A stretch of 24,751 nucleotides of DNA from Colwellia sp. (GCA_003521815.1 DPHE01000043.1:26447-51197); one strand, 5' to 3'; shown: positions 15,420-23,559, counted from the first letter of the stretch. The notes: generated by a model from the letters alone, not told the origin. Numbers and translations are program-made.

Positions 15420-16187
15420 TTGTTTATTGATTCTCATTGTCATTTAGATCGACTCGATTTGTCGCTTTATGACGACAATTTAGCCAATGTGGTACAAGCG
15501 GCAAGTGATGTAAAAGTAAATACCTTGTTGTGTGTTAGTGTAACCTTGAAAGATTTTCCAGCCATGGTAGAGAAGACTAAACCTTTTAATAATATTTTAC
15601 TTTCGTGTGGCATGCACCCTCTTAACCAAGAAGATGAAGTAGATATTGATCAGTTAAGGTTGTTATCAGATAATCCATCAGTTATTGCTATTGGTGAAAC
15701 AGGTTTAGATTATCATTATGCACCTGAAACAAAAACCCTACAGTTAGACTCGTTTAAAAAGCATATTATGGTTGCTAAAGAACTTAACAAGCCTTTAATT
15801 ATTCATACCCGAGAGGCTCAAGAAGATACTTTAGCTATGTTACGCTCGGAAGGCGCTGATGAGGTAGGTGGAATTTTACACTGTTTTACTGAAACGTGGG
15901 AGATGGCAAAACAAGCGATTGATTTAGGTTTTTATATTTCTTTTTCAGGTATTGTTACTTTTAAAAATGCTGGTGCATTACGAGAAGTTGCTAAACTGGT
16001 TCCTGATGATCGGTTTCTTATTGAAACAGATGCACCATATCTTGCACCTGTGCCTCATCGAGGTAAAGAAAATCAACCGGCTTATGTTGTTGAAGTTGCT
16101 AAAAATCTGGCTAGTATTCGTGGGCAGTCTGTTGAAACTATCGCAAAATTATCTACGGATAACTTTAATCGGCTTTTTGGTTTATAA
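15420..16187 (+). CDS. TatD-family metal-dependent hydrolase (YcfH type)
   Basis: A 255-aa TIM-barrel metallohydrolase closely resembling E. coli YcfH, which is encoded at the same place after holB. Metal ligands are H6 and H8 (SHCHLD), E93 (GETGLDY), H129 (IHTRE), H154 (LHCFT) and D204 (ETDAPYLAP). TatD proteins act as 3'-5' DNA/RNA exonucleases or in D-aminoacyl quality control; the exact substrate here is unknown. It starts at TTG with GGAG seven bases upstream, and no ATG alternative fits the conserved FIDSHCHLD start. Last gene of the plus-strand cluster. Confidence 0.94.
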   Translation: MFIDSHCHLDRLDLSLYDDNLANVVQAASDVKVNTLLCVSVTLKDFPAMVEKTKPFNNILLSCGMHPLNQEDEVDIDQLRLLSDNPSVIAIGETGLDYHYAPETKTLQLDSFKKHIMVAKELNKPLIIHTREAQEDTLAMLRSEGADEVGGILHCFTETWEMAKQAIDLGFYISFSGIVTFKNAGALREVAKLVPDDRFLIETDAPYLAPVPHRGKENQPAYVVEVAKNLASIRGQSVETIAKLSTDNFNRLFGL

Positions 16188-16189
16188 GC

Positions 16190-16232
16190 ACTTAATAAAA
16201 AAAGCCCGCAGTGATGCGAGGCTTTTTAAGTG
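16190..16232. terminator. Bidirectional terminator between tatD and def
   Basis: AAAAAGCC (16199-16206) pairs with GGCTTTTT (16220-16227). The inner CGCA/TGCG pair closes a GTGA tetraloop, and an outer CACTT/AAGTG pair extends the stem. The A-run on one side and T-run on the other let it work on both strands. It ends the tatD transcript and lies about 100 bases past the end of def. Confidence 0.85.
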
Positions 16233-16335
16233 TATAAACGACTATCATCTAACAGCTAAGTTATTGGATTTGAGGTAGCTTCTACATCACATGTGCTGTT
16301 GATTGCTCAATAAAATAGTACATACCTAGTTATGT

Positions 16336-16875
16336 TTAGATAGCAAACTGCTTATACCACTCAACTTCACTGATCAAATCCTTTGTCGATTCTAACTGGT
16401 CAATAAAAGTTAAGCCGTTCAAGTGGTCTAATTCATGTTGGAAAATACGGGCAATAAACCCCGTTAATTCGTTTTGCTGCACATTACCTTGTTGATCAAA
16501 ATAACGTACAGTAATATGAGTATGTCTTGGGACTAACCCGCGCATACTAGGTACACTTAAACAACCTTCCCAGTCTTTTTCCTTATGACTAGAATAATGT
16601 AATATTTCAGGATTAATTATCGCTGTTGGTACCATTAATGGCGCGTCTGGATAACGAGGATTGGGTTTAGAGCACATAATAAAAATACGCACGCTGTGAT
16701 GAATCTGTGGTGCGGCAATACCCACACCACCGGCTTCTGAAACGGCCAACATCATTTGATTAATTAATTGTTGGCATTCATCGGTAAGTATATTGTTAAC
16801 CTCACTTGCTTTAAGCCTTAATACCGCATTGCCTAATTGAGCAATAGAATAGCTATTATTTTTAGTTTGGTTCAT
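16336..16875 (-). CDS. def: Peptide deformylase
   Basis: Removes the formyl group from N-terminal fMet of new proteins. The 179-aa metalloenzyme has all three motifs: GVGIAAPQ (50-57), EGCLS with metal ligand C105, and QHELDH with H147, E148 and H151. It is not in the usual def-fmt arrangement, so it is probably a second deformylase; that cannot be tested within the window. It lies 12 bases downstream of a 56-aa gene on the same strand, with which it probably forms an operon. Ribosome site AAGG lies about 10 bases before the ATG. Confidence 0.94.
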   Translation of the reverse strand: MNQTKNNSYSIAQLGNAVLRLKASEVNNILTDECQQLINQMMLAVSEAGGVGIAAPQIHHSVRIFIMCSKPNPRYPDAPLMVPTAIINPEILHYSSHKEKDWEGCLSVPSMRGLVPRHTHITVRYFDQQGNVQQNELTGFIARIFQHELDHLNGLTFIDQLESTKDLISEVEWYKQFAI

Positions 16876-16887
16876 TTCATTTTAGCC

Positions 16888-17058
16888 TTAGCCTGTTGTC
16901 TTAATTGTCACTTCAATATTTTTATTATCACCGGCAAACCATTTTTGCACGTAGATAGACCCTAAAACAGCTGGCATACCGTTTTCAGGTACTTCTTTAT
17001 ATCGAATACTGTTTTTATTGTGCTTTTCAAATTCAAATTTAATTATTATCTCAGACAT
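16888..17058 (-). CDS. Small conserved-looking protein, 56 aa, upstream of def
   Basis: Open frame from ATG (17058) to TAA (16888) encoding MSEIIIKFEFEKHNKNSIRY, then KEVPENGMPAVLGSIYVQKW and FAGDNKNIEVTIKTTG. The alternating hydrophobic/charged ends and the central LGSIYVQKWF suggest a small beta-rich protein. I recall similar unnamed short proteins (xGTLYVQK...PxxxxVTI), but cannot give a function. A purine-rich AAAGGGTGA lies about 10 bases upstream. The 12-base gap to def and shared strand argue for cotranscription. No membrane segment, cysteine or signal peptide is present. Confidence 0.75.
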   Translation of the reverse strand: MSEIIIKFEFEKHNKNSIRYKEVPENGMPAVLGSIYVQKWFAGDNKNIEVTIKTTG

Positions 17059-17484
17059 AAGTGGTTCACCCTTTATTTTACTAACATAAGTTATAATGAC
17101 AGCGCTAACCGGTAAAGCAAATCATTTAATGAATGTTAGCCTTAGCGAAATCACTGATATTGCGAGAGGTTAATTGGTAGCATTTTATATCAATGAATTG
17201 TTTGAACTTTACTTTTTAGAACTCCCGCAGATTAACTCTTTTTTATCGCGGTGTGTTTAATTTTTTAACAGCGTCTTTGAAAATATAAAGGGGATTTATT
17301 AATACTAATAGTGGTGAAATAGTTGAATTTAGTGAGTAGCTTGCTGTTGTCTGAAAAGAAAGCTTAGGGTATGTATAGCCATTCAATTAATTAAATGTAT
17401 TCAACAAGGCATGAGCGTGCTTGTTAACATGAGTACACAATACAAATAAAATTGATTGTGTACTCACTGTGTTAGTTGATTAAT
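17059..17484. other. Intergenic region between lipA and the def operon
   Basis: 426 bases with no ORF I would support on either strand. The right end holds the inverted repeat after lipA. Near the left end, a minus-strand TATAAC (plus 17090-17095) with TTTACC 15 bases further upstream (plus 17111-17116) is a weak promoter candidate for the 56-aa/def pair. The middle is AT-rich, without evident repeats or RNA-gene signatures. Confidence 0.5.
17431..17465 (-). terminator. Perfect 11-bp stem-loop downstream of lipA
   Basis: GAGTACACAAT (17431-17441) and ATTGTGTACTC (17455-17465) pair perfectly around a 13-base AT-rich loop, 20 bases after the lipA stop. No T-run follows on the minus strand, so it may protect the mRNA 3' end, work with Rho, or be a protein site rather than a classical terminator. 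Confidence 0.5.
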
Positions 17485-18495
17485 TTACTTAACTTCTTCG
17501 CCAGCTGCTTGTTTATCAGCATGATATGAAGAACGAACTAATGGCCCACAGGCTGCATGTTCAAAGCCCATTTTTACCGCTTCTTCTTGGAACATTTCAA
17601 AATCATCAGGGTGAACATAACGCTCTACGGGTAGGTGATCTTTACTGGGTTGTAAGTATTGCCCGATTGTAAGCATCGTTACCCCATGGCTACGTAAATC
17701 ACGCATCACTTGTAGAATTTCTTCATTAGTTTCACCTAAGCCAACCATGATGCCTGATTTAGTAGTAACCGTTGGGTTTGCTTCACCAAATTTTTTCAAT
17801 AAATCTAAAGACCATTGATAGTTAGCACCGGGACGTGCTTTGGTATATAAGCGTGGTGAAGTTTCTAGATTATGATTAAATACATGAGGAGGATGCTGAT
17901 TTAATATTTCTAGCGCTCTGTCCATACGGCCACGAAAATCAGGGACTAAAATTTCTACTTTAGTACCGGGTGCCTGCTCATTAATTTCTCTAACACAATC
18001 AGCAAACTGTTGTGCACCACCATCACGCAAGTCATCACGGTCAACGGAGGTGATAACGACATAGCTTAATGGCATACCTTTTAGGCTTAAGGCGAGTTTT
18101 CGTGGTTCATCTTTGTCTACAGCTAATGGACGGCCATGACCGACATCACAAAATGGGCAACGGCGAGTACAAATATCACCTAAAATCATAAAGGTGGCGG
18201 TACCGTGATTAAAACATTCAGATAAGTTAGGGCAAGACGCTTCTTCACAAACAGAGTGCAAACCATGTTTACGTAAGTTAGCCTTAATTTTATCGACACG
18301 TTCACTGCTACGAGGCAGCTTTATGCGTAACCAACTGGGCTTGCGTAACATGCTTTCACGAGTAGAGGTAACCACTTTAATTGGAATGTGAGCCATTTTA
18401 TCGGCGTCACGTAGCTTAGTGCCAGGGACTACTTTGGTTGATTTTATCGCAGTATTAGCTGCGGCATTTGTTATGATAACGTCATTATTTGGCAT
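17485..18495 (-). CDS. lipA: Lipoyl synthase
   Basis: Radical-SAM enzyme that inserts two sulfurs into octanoyl groups on the lipoyl domains of 2-oxoacid dehydrogenases and GcvH. The 336-aa protein has the auxiliary cluster cysteines C83, C88, C94 (CEEASCPNLSEC) and the radical-SAM cluster C109, C113, C116 (CTRRCPFC). The conserved RSSYHAD near the C-terminus supplies the serine ligand of the auxiliary cluster. KLRDADKMAHIPIK aligns with E. coli. Its start overlaps the end of lipB by 11 bases, suggesting coupled translation. Confidence 0.97.
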   Translation of the reverse strand: MPNNDVIITNAAANTAIKSTKVVPGTKLRDADKMAHIPIKVVTSTRESMLRKPSWLRIKLPRSSERVDKIKANLRKHGLHSVCEEASCPNLSECFNHGTATFMILGDICTRRCPFCDVGHGRPLAVDKDEPRKLALSLKGMPLSYVVITSVDRDDLRDGGAQQFADCVREINEQAPGTKVEILVPDFRGRMDRALEILNQHPPHVFNHNLETSPRLYTKARPGANYQWSLDLLKKFGEANPTVTTKSGIMVGLGETNEEILQVMRDLRSHGVTMLTIGQYLQPSKDHLPVERYVHPDDFEMFQEEAVKMGFEHAACGPLVRSSYHADKQAAGEEVK

Positions 18496-19174
18496 TTTCT
18501 TGCTCTTGCTTAAGTGCGTTTAGATCGCTTTGAGGTAATCCTGTTTGATATTCAACGTTTGTGGAATCAAACAAGTCAATTAAATGTTTTACTAAGGCAT
18601 TGCCTGCGCTTTCTATATTTTGTGGTCCTTTCAAATCGCACGTTTGTACCATTTCAAGGCCAGCGTAACCACACGGATTGATCCGAAGAAAAGGTGATAA
18701 ATCCATATTGACATTGAGGGCTAAACCATGAAAAGAGCAGCCTTTTCTTACTCTTAAACCTAGAGATGCTAATTTTTTTTCATCAACATAAACACCCGGC
18801 GCATCGGGTTTTGGGTACGCATTAATACCATAATCTTTGAGTGCGGCAACAATGCTATTTTCAATCAAGGTAACTAGTTGTCTAATGCCTATTTTTCGTC
18901 GGCGTAAGTTAATCATAAAATAGATCACTTGCTGTCCGGGACCGTGATAGGTTACTTGGCCGCCTCTATCAACTTTTACCACTTCAATATCACCAGGCAA
19001 TAATAAATGTTCTTCTTTACCTGCTTGCCCTTGGGTAAAAACGGGAGGGTGTTCAACTAACCACAGTTCATCACAAGTTTTATCATCGCGATTATCAGTA
19101 AAGTTTTGCATAGCATGCCAAACTGTACTGTAGTTCATGATCGATAGTTGTCGAATTATCAATGCGCTGTTCAC
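18485..19174 (-). CDS. lipB: Octanoyl-(acyl carrier protein):protein N-octanoyltransferase LipB
   Basis: Transfers octanoate from octanoyl-ACP to lipoyl domains, the step before LipA. The 229-aa protein shows GGQVTYHGPGQ (71-81), catalytic K134 before LASLGLRV, and acyl-thioester C168 in INPCGYAG. It uses the ACP product of the fatty-acid genes in this same window, although the two clusters are separate and on opposite strands. It lies 53 bases downstream of ybeD and overlaps lipA. Confidence 0.97.
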   Translation of the reverse strand: MNSALIIRQLSIMNYSTVWHAMQNFTDNRDDKTCDELWLVEHPPVFTQGQAGKEEHLLLPGDIEVVKVDRGGQVTYHGPGQQVIYFMINLRRRKIGIRQLVTLIENSIVAALKDYGINAYPKPDAPGVYVDEKKLASLGLRVRKGCSFHGLALNVNMDLSPFLRINPCGYAGLEMVQTCDLKGPQNIESAGNALVKHLIDLFDSTNVEYQTGLPQSDLNALKQEQENAK

Positions 19175-19227
19175 GAGAAAACCTTATTAATTTTTTGAGA
19201 AATATACCTTAATTTACCGTCTAACAA

Positions 19228-19491
19228 TTATAAAACGTAACGAACTTGTTCAATAGTATTGATTGTTTCATAAATTTTTTCAATGTGCTCTTTGCTAGTG
19301 ACAGTGACCGCGACTGACACCGCAATATAATTACCTTTAGAACTAGGGCGCAATTTTGGCACGTAATCGCCAGGTGTATGCTTTTGTATTTCAGCAATAA
19401 TTAAATCAGGTAATTCATCGCAGGCGACACCCATTACCTTAAAGTTTAATACGGTGGGAAAGTCTAATAATTCATCGAAATGGGTTTTCAT
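19228..19491 (-). CDS. ybeD: YbeD family protein (DUF493/UPF0250)
   Basis: An 87-aa protein matching E. coli YbeD in length and sequence (FDELLDFPT, KVMG, HTPGDY, PSSKGNY, C-terminal VRYVL), with a ferredoxin-like ACT-type fold in the family. Its function is unproven; it is regularly encoded before lipB. I chose the ATG at 19491 because E. coli YbeD starts at the equivalent MKT. The frame stays open to a TTG at 19524, which would add 11 unconserved residues and has no ribosome site. GTAGAG lies 6-7 bases upstream of the chosen start. Confidence 0.93.
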   Translation of the reverse strand: MKTHFDELLDFPTVLNFKVMGVACDELPDLIIAEIQKHTPGDYVPKLRPSSKGNYIAVSVAVTVTSKEHIEKIYETINTIEQVRYVL

Positions 19492-19840
19492 TTTTTTCTC
19501 TACAAATACATAATATAGCGACAATAAATCGCTTGGGTAATAATAGATTTATTTTATCATTAATAGTTGTTAATAAAAACACCTAGCTGTTTTCAATTTC
19601 AAAACCATTTTAAGGATGACGTGATAATGTGCAATCCCGTTATTGATTATATGACCGTGAGTCTCTATTCTTTACTAAAGATTGCAACGAAAGCTGCATT
19701 AAACTCGGTAATCGCCTTTGATTAGCTATTTTTTCTAAATAACTTCAGCTAAGTACTTATCAGGTGTAATCCGTTAGATGGTGATGAAAATAGCTGGTTG
19801 TAAATGAAAAACCATGATTAAATGACTGGTATTATTTACA
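19492..19840. other. Divergent intergenic region between ybeD and rmuC
   Basis: About 350 AT-rich bases that must hold the promoters of the ybeD-lipB-lipA operon and of rmuC. I could not place a convincing -35/-10 pair for either. A 7-bp inverted repeat TGTAAAT/ATTTACA (19799-19805, 19834-19840) abuts the rmuC start. No ORF or RNA gene is supported. Confidence 0.5.
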
Positions 19841-21169
19841 GTGTTTTGGTTTGCTTATATGATATCGTCTTTACAACAGCCTGAATTTTTGGTGTTTTTT
19901 CTCATCTGTTCATTACTAGTTTTATTATTAGTACTATTATTTGTTGTGAGACAAAGTACACAGATAACTAAATTACAATCAACGATTGAGCTTTTTTCAA
20001 ATTCACAAAATAATGTATTAGCACAATGCTTTGATAAGCAACAATTACAACTCGCTAGTGTTTTTGAACAAAAAATGGCTGATTTACGACTTAAGTTATT
20101 AAGAGAGTTGAGTAGCCAGAAAGAGCAACTTAACCATAACCTAAGTCATAATCAAAATAAAACACTTGAGCAGTTAATTAATCATCTCAATAAAACAACG
20201 CAAGCAAATAGAGAAGAGCTGAGTAAGTCGTTAATGCAAAGTAGTGAGCATATGACTAAGCGCATAGATGTACTTACCCAAGCGACAGATAAACGCTTGC
20301 AAGAGATTAGCGGCCAGGTAGAAAAACGTTTAGCAGAAGGCTTTGAAAAAACCACTAAGACATTTAGCGATATTTTACAGCGATTAGCATTAATTGACGA
20401 CGCGCAAAAAAAGATCACCGAATTATCAACTAATGTAGTCAGCTTACAAGAGGTATTAAATGATAAACGCTCTCGAGGCGCCTTTGGTGAAGTACAGTTA
20501 AACTCGTTGATTCGTAATGTTTTACCGGAGCAAAGCTTTAAACTACAACATACCTTATCAAATGGTAAAATTGCAGATTGCGTATTATTTTTACCGAAAC
20601 CAACGGGTAACGTGGTGGTTGATTCTAAGTTTCCATTAGAAAACTACCGTAAAATGATGGACTTTGAACAAGCAGATTCTGATAGGAAGTCGGCACAACG
20701 TCAGTTTAAAATTGATATTAAAAAACATATTAATGATATCAGTGACAAATATTTAATTGATAATGAAACGGCTGATGGCGCGATCATGTTTATTCCCGCA
20801 GAAGCTATTTTTGCTGAAATTCATGGTCATCAAAGTAATTTGGTAGACTTTGCAAATAAAAAACGAGTTTGGTTAGCGTCTCCTACCACCTTAATGGCTA
20901 TTTTAACGACAGCGCGATCGGTATTAAAAGATGAAGCGACTCGTAAACAAATACATATCATTCAAGCACACTTATCTGATTTAGCGCAAGATTTCAATCG
21001 ATTTAAAGGGCGTTTTGCTAGTCTAGCTAAACATATCGATCAAGCGGCAGTGGATGTGAAACAAATTCATACCTCGGCGGATAAAATCTCCAGTCGTTTT
21101 GAAAAAATAGAGCAGGTTGAACTAAAAGAAGAAGCGACTGCAGATAAAGCTATTTCTGATGATAGTTAA
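19841..21169 (+). CDS. rmuC: DNA recombination protein RmuC
   Basis: Member of the RmuC family (DUF195), which limits inversions at short inverted repeats in E. coli and is predicted to be a nuclease. The 442-aa protein has one N-terminal membrane segment (about 15-37), a long coiled coil (about 40-210) and the RmuC domain (about 210-420). A PD-(D/E)xK-like set can be seen: E217 (GEVQL), D246 (IADCVL) and D261-S-K263 (VVVDSKFPLENY). The frame opens with GTG at 19841. An ATG six codons later (19859) is equally possible, and neither has a good ribosome site. Confidence 0.92.
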   Translation: MFWFAYMISSLQQPEFLVFFLICSLLVLLLVLLFVVRQSTQITKLQSTIELFSNSQNNVLAQCFDKQQLQLASVFEQKMADLRLKLLRELSSQKEQLNHNLSHNQNKTLEQLINHLNKTTQANREELSKSLMQSSEHMTKRIDVLTQATDKRLQEISGQVEKRLAEGFEKTTKTFSDILQRLALIDDAQKKITELSTNVVSLQEVLNDKRSRGAFGEVQLNSLIRNVLPEQSFKLQHTLSNGKIADCVLFLPKPTGNVVVDSKFPLENYRKMMDFEQADSDRKSAQRQFKIDIKKHINDISDKYLIDNETADGAIMFIPAEAIFAEIHGHQSNLVDFANKKRVWLASPTTLMAILTTARSVLKDEATRKQIHIIQAHLSDLAQDFNRFKGRFASLAKHIDQAAVDVKQIHTSADKISSRFEKIEQVELKEEATADKAISDDS

Positions 21170-21313
21170 TGCCCAATGTTAATTTATTTATAAGCCTTTA
21201 ATTTTTAGCAACATTAAAAGGTAACATTAATGAAAACGATGCTCAGCAAAACAAGGGGAAATAGCGTAAATAAAATCCAAAAACCTTTAATTTAGCATTA
21301 CGTTGTAGTGTGG

Positions 21314-21838
21314 TTATATCAGTAAGTTGATTGCCCTTTGCCCCATTGCTGAAACAATTAATTTTGGTTTTAATACTTGGCTAAAATCTGGAATTAAGTA
21401 AAGGGCAACACCTTCTTGTGCGCTATATTGTTGCAAAATATAAATAACTAAACCTATTAACATTAATAATAACAGGGGCATTAATCGTCCATACCAACGC
21501 TCGATCGCCGCATGAACACCTTGATGAATAATAAAAACGCCTACTACACCTGTAATGCCGGCGTTACGGTCTGTCTTTTTAAAACGCTTACCACACGCTT
21601 GCATTAACGCACTTACCGGGACTTTTTGCGCTTGATTACCAATATAAACCTCAGCATAAAGTGCTGGCACGGCCAGTAATATCGTTACAAAAAGGTAGAC
21701 GAATAAAAAGGCGCCACACCCGTTGTTAGCTGCTTGGGTTAGAAATCCCCAAATATTACCTAAACCAATGGCAGATCCGGCAGCAGCTAAAACCAAGCCG
21801 AGAATGAAATGAGTCACGGATAATAGGGATGATGACAT
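21314..21838 (-). pseudogene. Decayed NSS-family sodium-dependent transporter
   Basis: The N-terminus (LGLVLAAAGSAIGLGNIWGF, GCGAFLFVYLFVTILLAVPALYAEVYIG) is the TM1-TM2 signature of the neurotransmitter:sodium symporter family, whose bacterial members have about 440-500 residues and 11-12 membrane segments. Only 174 codons remain. After GVVGVFII the protein jumps directly to HQGVHAAIERWYGRLMPLLLLMLIGLVIY, a later helix in intact members, so a block including most of TM3-TM4 is gone. It then stops soon after SAMGQ, losing TM6 onward. TM1 has NIWGFL in place of the usual NIWRFP, removing the conserved arginine. Both the internal deletion and truncation suggest a non-functional remnant. Confidence 0.8.
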
Positions 21839-21920
21839 CGTGCTTATAATTATTAGGGTAAATTTTATAGTTTGTGATCTTATCGAGTAAAGTTGCCTGG
21901 GTAAAGCTGAGGGAAGAAGT

Positions 21921-21948
21921 ATTAATTATTAATTATTAATTATTAATT
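21921..21948. repeat. Heptanucleotide tandem repeat (ATTAATT)x4
   Basis: Four exact copies of ATTAATT at 21921-21948, 85 bases before the start of the metallo-hydrolase gene and between it and the transporter remnant. Such tracts can change copy number by slippage. Its position in the upstream region could alter promoter spacing. Confidence 0.9.
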
Positions 21949-22032
21949 TTGAGACACATTAAGGGTGATTTAATCTTGGTTATTTATGTTATTATCGTCA
22001 AAATTTTCTTGGCCTTCTTTAAAGAGTCTCTT

Positions 22033-22689
22033 ATGCTGCAACATCAAATTATTCCTGTTACGCCTTTTCAACAAAATTGTACTTTATTTTGGTGCGATGA
22101 AACGATGCAAGCTGCGGTAGTTGATCCCGGAGGTGATCTGGATAAAGTGATTACTGCCATTGATAAACATAAACTAACCTTAGTTAAAGTGCTTCTTACC
22201 CATGCTCATATTGATCATGCTGGCGCAACAGACGCTTTATCAAAGCACTACGGTGTTGAAATTGAAGGTCCCCATAAAGAAGATCAATTCTGGATAGATA
22301 GAATTGAAGATCAAAAGCAGCGTTTTGGTTTTGCTCATGCAGAATTATTCACACCTAATCGATTTTTGAACCAAGGTGATACCGTTGCTTTTGGTAATAT
22401 CACCTTAGAAGTTTACTTTTGTCCTGGACATACACCTGGTCATGTAGTGTTTTTCCATCGTGAATCAAAATTAGCCCAAGTAGGGGATGTTTTATTTAAA
22501 GGTTCAATAGGTAGAACAGATTTCCCTCGTGGTGATCATGCAACCTTAATCAATTCTATTCGTAATAATATATTTCCTCTGGGTGATGATGTTCGTTTTA
22601 TTCCAGGTCATGGGCCTATGAGTACGTTTGGTCAAGAGCGCCGTAATAACCCGTTTGTTAGTGATTCAGCTGTAGGTGCAAATAGATAA
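22033..22689 (+). CDS. Metallo-beta-lactamase-fold hydrolase (YcbL/glyoxalase II-like)
   Basis: A 218-aa MBL-fold protein closely resembling E. coli YcbL, a type II glyoxalase-like thioesterase. Metal ligands are H57, H59, D61 and H62 (THAHIDHAG), H133 (PGHTPGH), D152 (GDVLF) and H193 (IPGHGP). FKGSIGRTDFPRGDH is the YcbL signature. It lacks the C-terminal substrate domain of true GloB. The start is the ATG at 22033 (MLQHQIIPVTPFQQNC), matching E. coli MNYRIIPVTAFSQNC; the open frame continues upstream through unconserved codons. AAAGAG lies about 8 bases before it. The channel gene begins 1 base after its stop. Confidence 0.94.
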   Translation: MLQHQIIPVTPFQQNCTLFWCDETMQAAVVDPGGDLDKVITAIDKHKLTLVKVLLTHAHIDHAGATDALSKHYGVEIEGPHKEDQFWIDRIEDQKQRFGFAHAELFTPNRFLNQGDTVAFGNITLEVYFCPGHTPGHVVFFHRESKLAQVGDVLFKGSIGRTDFPRGDHATLINSIRNNIFPLGDDVRFIPGHGPMSTFGQERRNNPFVSDSAVGANR

Positions 22690-22690
22690 T

Positions 22691-23542
22691 ATGGCTAGCT
22701 TTGTTTTTCGTGCGCAGCGTCGCCTAAAAAAAATTGATTCAAGTAAAATTTTTCAAGGCATTATTATTGCCGTCATTTTATTATCTGCGTTATTAATTGG
22801 TGTGAAAACGCATGATTTACCCACGCATTTTGTTGCCGTATTAGCACTACTAGACTTGGCAATCACAATTTTTTTTGTGATAGAAATTGTTATTCGCTAT
22901 CTAGCTTCCCCCAAGAAAAAGAAATTTTTCCATAATGGTTGGAATATTTTTGACACGGTAATTGTTATTGGTAGTTTGATTCCTACCGGTGGCTCTGGTG
23001 TTCTGTTAGCACGATTACTCCGCGTGTTTAGAGTATTAAGGTTAGTGTCTATGGTGCCTGAATTACGTTTGTTAATTAATGCACTGCTTAAAGCTATCCC
23101 GCGCATGGGCTATATTGCGTTATTAATGTTCGTTATTTTTTATATCTACGCCGCAATCGGAAGCATGTTTTTTAATCAAATCAATGAAGTGCTGTGGGGA
23201 GATGTATCAATCTCAATGTTAACCTTGTTTAGGGTGGCAACATTTGAAGATTGGACCGACATAATGTATGAAACCATGGCAGTTCACCCTTTGAGCTGGA
23301 TTTATTATCTAAGTTTTATCTTTTTAACCGCTTTTGTTTTCTTAAATATGATGGTGGGCACTGTACTTGAAATCATGAGTAAAGAGCATGAGAACTTCCG
23401 TGCAGAACAACATGGTGAAAGTAATGAAGGGGGAGAGCCCGCAAGTCGTGCTCAAATTGAAAAATTGGAACACGAGTTAAGAGAAATTAAAGCGCTTATA
23501 TTGAAACAACCGAAATCTAGTGAGTCAGTAAAATTACCTTAA
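22691..23542 (+). CDS. Voltage-gated cation channel, single-domain (BacNav-like ion transporter)
   Basis: A 283-aa six-helix channel subunit expected to form tetramers. The voltage sensor has S2 acids (E65 with R69), D88 in S3, and S4 with arginines every third residue (R108, R111, R114, R117). The pore has the filter T184-F-E-D-W-T-D190 between S5 (about 138-160) and S6 (about 203-228). The C-terminal tail (about 254-275, IEKLEHELREIKALIL) is a coiled coil like the tetramerisation helix of bacterial sodium channels. The filter differs from the sodium-selective LESWAS of NaChBac. I chose the ATG at 22691; an in-frame GTG at 22676 would overlap the upstream gene. Near contact with the MBL gene suggests an operon. 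Confidence 0.88.
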   Translation: MASFVFRAQRRLKKIDSSKIFQGIIIAVILLSALLIGVKTHDLPTHFVAVLALLDLAITIFFVIEIVIRYLASPKKKKFFHNGWNIFDTVIVIGSLIPTGGSGVLLARLLRVFRVLRLVSMVPELRLLINALLKAIPRMGYIALLMFVIFYIYAAIGSMFFNQINEVLWGDVSISMLTLFRVATFEDWTDIMYETMAVHPLSWIYYLSFIFLTAFVFLNMMVGTVLEIMSKEHENFRAEQHGESNEGGEPASRAQIEKLEHELREIKALILKQPKSSESVKLP

Positions 23543-23559
23543 TAAAATATAATACCGTG

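Noticed and set aside
15952..16278. Plus-strand ORF overlapping the end of tatD and the terminator
   Set aside because: Frame-shifted reading of tatD; it runs through the terminator stem and has no homology that I recognise.
16888..19491. Possible undescribed multi-gene system combining the 56-aa gene, def and the lip operon
   Set aside because: The def pair and the lip operon are separated by 426 bases with a stem-loop after lipA, and ybeD-lipB-lipA is a well-known standalone operon.
21949..22032. N-terminal 28-residue extension of the metallo-hydrolase, which could look like a signal peptide
   Set aside because: E. coli YcbL starts at the equivalent of the ATG at 22033; the extension begins with a non-ATG codon and has no ribosome site.
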